Shown piece after piece: positions 4,645-7,509 of a DNA stretch of 7,509 bases. The notes under the pieces were generated by a model. That model did no database searches, had not been told where the DNA came from, and saw nothing but the letters and a program-made list of their open reading frames with translations. This DNA comes from Caldisericia bacterium (lineage in GTDB: Bacteria; Caldisericota; Caldisericia; UBA6126; JAGPKI01). The stretch covers positions 14,344-21,852 of the forward strand of contig JAGPKI010000011.1 of assembly GCA_018054005.1 (NCBI GenBank). Reading direction: 5' to 3'. The position numbers were made by a program, and so were the translations under genes. Positions within the stretch are counted from its first letter, which is position 1; every line of letters starts with the position of its first letter.

Positions 4645-7149
4645 GTGAATTGGGATAATTTAACAGAGAGAGCTCAAAGAGCGATAATGTTATCGCAAGA
4701 AGAGGCTCAGAGACTTGGCAATGACTATTTGGGTACTGAACATATCCTTTTAGGCCTTATTAGAGAAGGTCAGGGTGTTGCTTATAGAGCACTTTCCCTA
4801 TTAGGTATAAACTTTCAATACATTTATCAAAGGATTGAAAGCATTGTCAAAGAAAACAAACAGATGAGATTTTACGATTTTCCATCCACAGAAGTAACAC
4901 TTACTCCCAGAGCGAAAAGAGTTTTTGAAATTGCTTCGCAGGAAGCACAAGATTTAGGACATAACTATATTGGAACTGAGCATATACTTTTAGGTTTAAT
5001 TAGAGAAGGAGAAGGCATAGCTGCAAAAGTTCTTGAAGAATCAGGAGTTGATCTTGCTAAAGTTAGGGAAGTTGTTTTAACATTGATTGGCGAAAAGGAT
5101 GGCTTTGATCAGAGAAAAGAAGTAAAAGGAGGAGAGAGAAATAATCCTAAAGTTAAAACTTCTACTCTGGACCAATTCAGTAGGGATTTAACACAGCTTG
5201 CCAAACAGGAGAAATTGGATCCTGTGATAGGCAGAGAAAAGGAAATTCAACGTTTAATCCAGATTTTAACAAGGCGAACAAAAAATAACCCTGTTTTAAT
5301 TGGAGACCCTGGAGTTGGTAAAACCGTAATAGTTGAGGGATTAGCACAAAAAATAGTTAATAATGAAATACCTGATATTTTAAAGGGTAAAAGGGTAATC
5401 TCTCTTGATATATCAGGTATTGTAGCAGGAACTAAATATAGAGGCGAATTCGAAGAGAGAATGAAAAAGATTATGGATGAAATAAAAAAAGCAAGTGGAG
5501 AAATAATATTATTTATAGATGAACTACATACTGTGATCGGAGCAGGTGCAGCAGAAGGCTCAATTGATGCTTCAAATATTTTGAAACCAGCTCTCGCCAG
5601 AGGAGAACTTAGGTGTATTGGGGCTACAACTATTGATGAATATAGAAAGTATATTGAAAGAGATCCTGCTCTTGAGAGAAGATTTCAGGCAATATATGTA
5701 TCTGAGCCTACTGTATCCGAAACAATTGATATTCTTAGAGGTTTAAGATATAAGTATGAAGCACATCATAAAGTAATGATATCAGATGAGGCTATAATCT
5801 CTGCTGCTAAATTGTCTGCTCGATACATAACTCAAAGATTTCTCCCAGATAAGGCAATAGATTTAATTGATGAGGCTTGTGCAAGTGTTAAACTCAAGGC
5901 TTCCATTCCACCTATCTCTCTTAAAGAACTTGAAGAGAAAGTAAAAGATATGGGCAAAGAGAAAGAATCTGCCATAAGAGGCCAGGAATTTGAAAAAGCC
6001 GCTCAATTTAGAGATGAAGAAAAGAGATTAAGAAGTGAATATGAAAAATTAAAAGCCGAGTGGGAAGAGGAAATTAAATCTAATGAACCATTGATAACAG
6101 AAAATGATGTGGCGGTTGTTGTATCTCAGTGGACAAATATCCCTGTTGGAAAACTCATTAAAGAAGAGAAAGAAAAACTACTTCATATGGAAGAAACTTT
6201 ATCACAAAAAATTATTGGACAAAATGAAGTTGTTAATATTGTTTCAAACGTAATAAGAAGAGCAAAAACAGGTTTAAAAGATTCCAGAAAACCAGTGGGT
6301 GCTTTTCTTTTCTTAGGTCCAACAGGTGTAGGTAAAACAGAATTTGCAAGAGTTTTAGCTGAATATCTTTTTGGAACATCAGATGCATTGATTAGATTTG
6401 ATATGAGTGAATATATGGAAAAATTCTCAGTTTCTCGCCTTATAGGTGCTCCTCCAGGATATGTAGGATATGATGAAGGTGGACAGTTAACCGAAGCTGT
6501 TAGAAGGCAACCTTATTCTGTTGTTTTATTCGATGAAATTGAGAAAGCTCATCCGGACATTTACAACATTTTGCTTCAAATTTTTGATAATGGCAAACTT
6601 ACAGATTCACAGGGAAGGGTAGTAAATTTTTCTAATACTATAATAATCCTCACATCGAATTTATGGGGTGGGCAGAAAAGCAGTAAAGTGCTTGGCTTTA
6701 CAACGGAAAAAAATTCAAGCGAGGAAGACAAAGTTTTAAAGAAAGAAAATTTAATGAATGAACTTAAAAAATACTTCAAACCAGAATTTCTTAACAGATT
6801 AGATGATGAAATAGTATTTAATTCCTTGACTCAGGATGACATTTTAAAGATAGTAGATTTATTGTTTAAGAAAATTCAAGAAGAGTTGATCGATAATAAC
6901 ATAAAGCTTACTTTATCAAATGAAGCAAAGAAACAACTTGCAACTTTAGGCTTTGATGAGAAATTTGGAGCAAGACCTCTATGGAGAGTAATAGAAAAAT
7001 ATATTTCCAATGCCATATCCGAAAAGATGCTTCAAGATGAAATAGAAGATGGAGATTCCATTTTTATAGATTATGAAGATGGCAATTTTAAATTTGTAAA
7101 AATTAAAGCAAATAAATTAAAAAAAACTTCTGTTCCATCATCTTCTTAA
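4645..7149 (+). CDS. clpC: ATP-dependent unfoldase ClpC (AAA+ partner of ClpP)
   Basis: This complete 834-residue Hsp100 protein unfolds substrates and threads them into ClpP. Order of domains: a duplicated Clp-N domain (about 5-72 and 84-150, with GTEHILLGLIREG at 30-42 and again at 110-122); the D1 AAA+ module with Walker A GDPGVGKT (220-227), pore tyrosine in KYRG (Y265), Walker B ILFIDE (288-293) and arginine fingers R345/R346; a ClpC-type middle domain with a UVR-like helix pair (about 442-482); and D2 with Walker A GPTGVGKT (558-565), pore loop PPGYVGY (603-609), Walker B VVLFDE (626-631), sensor-1 TSN (670-672) and sensor-2 GAR (775-777). LGF at 683-685 matches the ClpP-docking loop. 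T7, E32, T87 and E112 align with residues reported to bind phosphoarginine in the Bacillus subtilis ClpC N-domain. Length and middle domain exclude ClpA, ClpB and ClpE. The usual ctsR, mcsA and mcsB genes are not next to it. The start codon is GTG. Confidence 0.96.
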   Translation: MNWDNLTERAQRAIMLSQEEAQRLGNDYLGTEHILLGLIREGQGVAYRALSLLGINFQYIYQRIESIVKENKQMRFYDFPSTEVTLTPRAKRVFEIASQEAQDLGHNYIGTEHILLGLIREGEGIAAKVLEESGVDLAKVREVVLTLIGEKDGFDQRKEVKGGERNNPKVKTSTLDQFSRDLTQLAKQEKLDPVIGREKEIQRLIQILTRRTKNNPVLIGDPGVGKTVIVEGLAQKIVNNEIPDILKGKRVISLDISGIVAGTKYRGEFEERMKKIMDEIKKASGEIILFIDELHTVIGAGAAEGSIDASNILKPALARGELRCIGATTIDEYRKYIERDPALERRFQAIYVSEPTVSETIDILRGLRYKYEAHHKVMISDEAIISAAKLSARYITQRFLPDKAIDLIDEACASVKLKASIPPISLKELEEKVKDMGKEKESAIRGQEFEKAAQFRDEEKRLRSEYEKLKAEWEEEIKSNEPLITENDVAVVVSQWTNIPVGKLIKEEKEKLLHMEETLSQKIIGQNEVVNIVSNVIRRAKTGLKDSRKPVGAFLFLGPTGVGKTEFARVLAEYLFGTSDALIRFDMSEYMEKFSVSRLIGAPPGYVGYDEGGQLTEAVRRQPYSVVLFDEIEKAHPDIYNILLQIFDNGKLTDSQGRVVNFSNTIIILTSNLWGGQKSSKVLGFTTEKNSSEEDKVLKKENLMNELKKYFKPEFLNRLDDEIVFNSLTQDDILKIVDLLFKKIQEELIDNNIKLTLSNEAKKQLATLGFDEKFGARPLWRVIEKYISNAISEKMLQDEIEDGDSIFIDYEDGNFKFVKIKANKLKKTSVPSSS

Positions 7150-7494
7150 TTCTTCTTCAGTAAAACCAAAATGATGCGCGATCTCGTGATAAAGGACTTC
7201 TTTGATTATTTCACTCATCTTTATATTTCTAACTGCAGCAATTTTTTTGATATTCTCAGAAAATAGTGTAATTTTGTCAGGAAGAGCAAAAGAATAGCCC
7301 AAAGAACCCTTTAATGGATTAGGTATACCTTCGTAAAGCCCCAAAAGGAGGCCATCCTTTGCGGAGAGTTCTTTTTCTGGATAATCTTTAACAAAAATAG
7401 CTACATTTTTTAACTTCTCCTTAAACTCAATTGGAAGGAGAGAGATTGCCTCTTCGACATAATCACGAAAACTTTCTTCTTTTTCTTCAGGCAT
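7138..7494 (-). CDS. Minimal zincin-like metallopeptidase family protein (DUF1025/Zincin_1 type)
   Basis: This 118-residue cytoplasmic protein has no signal peptide or membrane segment. It ends with a zinc-protease motif, HEIAHHFGF (103-111): H103 and H107 are zinc ligands, E104 is the catalytic base, and E113 stands where a third ligand would be expected. DGLLLGLYEGIP (47-58) and LPDKITLFSENI (71-82) are the other blocks that mark this small bacterial family, whose substrate and role are not established to my knowledge. The motif is complete, so activity is plausible. The protein stops four residues after EEE, slightly short for the family, where many members carry a few more residues. The gene converges on clpC and overlaps its last 12 nt. 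No Shine-Dalgarno precedes the ATG (7494-7492); instead a TATAAT lies 7 nt upstream, suggesting leaderless translation. Confidence 0.88.
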   Translation of the reverse strand: MPEEKEESFRDYVEEAISLLPIEFKEKLKNVAIFVKDYPEKELSAKDGLLLGLYEGIPNPLKGSLGYSFALPDKITLFSENIKKIAAVRNIKMSEIIKEVLYHEIAHHFGFTEEELRR

Positions 7495-7509
7495 TTATTA
7501 AATTATAGT
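7495..7509 (-). promoter_or_regulatory. TATAAT -10 box immediately upstream of the zincin gene (leaderless candidate)
   Basis: On the minus strand the sequence before the ATG is ACTATAATTTAATAA. The TATAAT (7507-7502) is a perfect -10 hexamer, and normal spacing puts the transcription start at about 7495, next to the A of the ATG. There is no purine-rich Shine-Dalgarno. The -35 region lies beyond the window, so the promoter cannot be fully judged. Confidence 0.5.

Noticed and set aside
4732..5020. Tandem DNA duplication inside clpC
   Set aside because: The repeated GTEHILLGLIREG blocks are the normal two halves of the Clp-N domain found across the family, not a recent duplication.
6576..6779. 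Minus-strand open frame of 67 codons
   Set aside because: It is antisense to the clpC D2 module and shows a composition expected of a shadow frame.

Overview
The window is A+T-rich bacterial DNA (about one third G+C by eye) with tightly packed genes, Shine-Dalgarno sites of the AGGAG type, and the standard code (TGA and TAA stops, TGG for Trp). Arg is mostly AGA and Ile often ATA. A ClpC-type unfoldase with a UvrB/UvrC-like middle domain, a MacB/LolD-type ABC operon and a short HExxH zincin point to a low-G+C Gram-positive-like or deep-branching anaerobic or thermophilic lineage. Bacillota, Caldisericota, Dictyoglomota or Atribacterota are all possible, and I cannot choose between them. There are no mobile elements, CRISPR arrays, tRNAs or rRNAs in view, so this looks like core chromosome.

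Layout. (1) Positions 1-754, minus strand: a HIT-family nucleotide hydrolase/phosphorylase gene followed by the first 61 codons of guaB (IMP dehydrogenase), which runs off the left edge. (2) Positions 755-896: an A+T-rich divergent intergenic region with a perfect 15-bp 7-1-7 dyad resembling the core of Fur-family operators. (3) Positions 897-4577, plus strand: a compact four-gene operon with gaps of +9, -4 and -8 nt. It encodes a membrane-anchored TlpA/ResA-like thioredoxin, two paralogous FtsX/MacB-type permeases and their ATPase. (4) Positions 4578-4644: a 67-nt gap with a perfect 14-bp palindrome, probably the clpC promoter/operator. (5) Positions 4645-7149: clpC with a GTG start. (6) Positions 7138-7494, minus strand: a minimal zincin-like metallopeptidase that converges on clpC, overlaps it by 12 nt, and appears to have a leaderless promoter.

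The most interesting part is the four-gene operon. Each permease contains exactly one cysteine, and both sit in the same near-identical motif (PKGCPYEAT...HGG) just after the first membrane segment, on the outer face. The first gene of the operon is an outward-facing thioredoxin with a WCYWC active site. This suggests a thiol- or metal-dependent ABC system serviced by its own reductase. The gene content resembles, from memory, the ABC/thioredoxin part of the Campylobacter P19/FTR1 iron-uptake locus, but no FTR1, P19 or DUF2318 gene is visible here. The HIT-guaB pair is a second point of interest, because Ap4A, a typical HIT substrate, has been reported to bind and inhibit IMP dehydrogenase.
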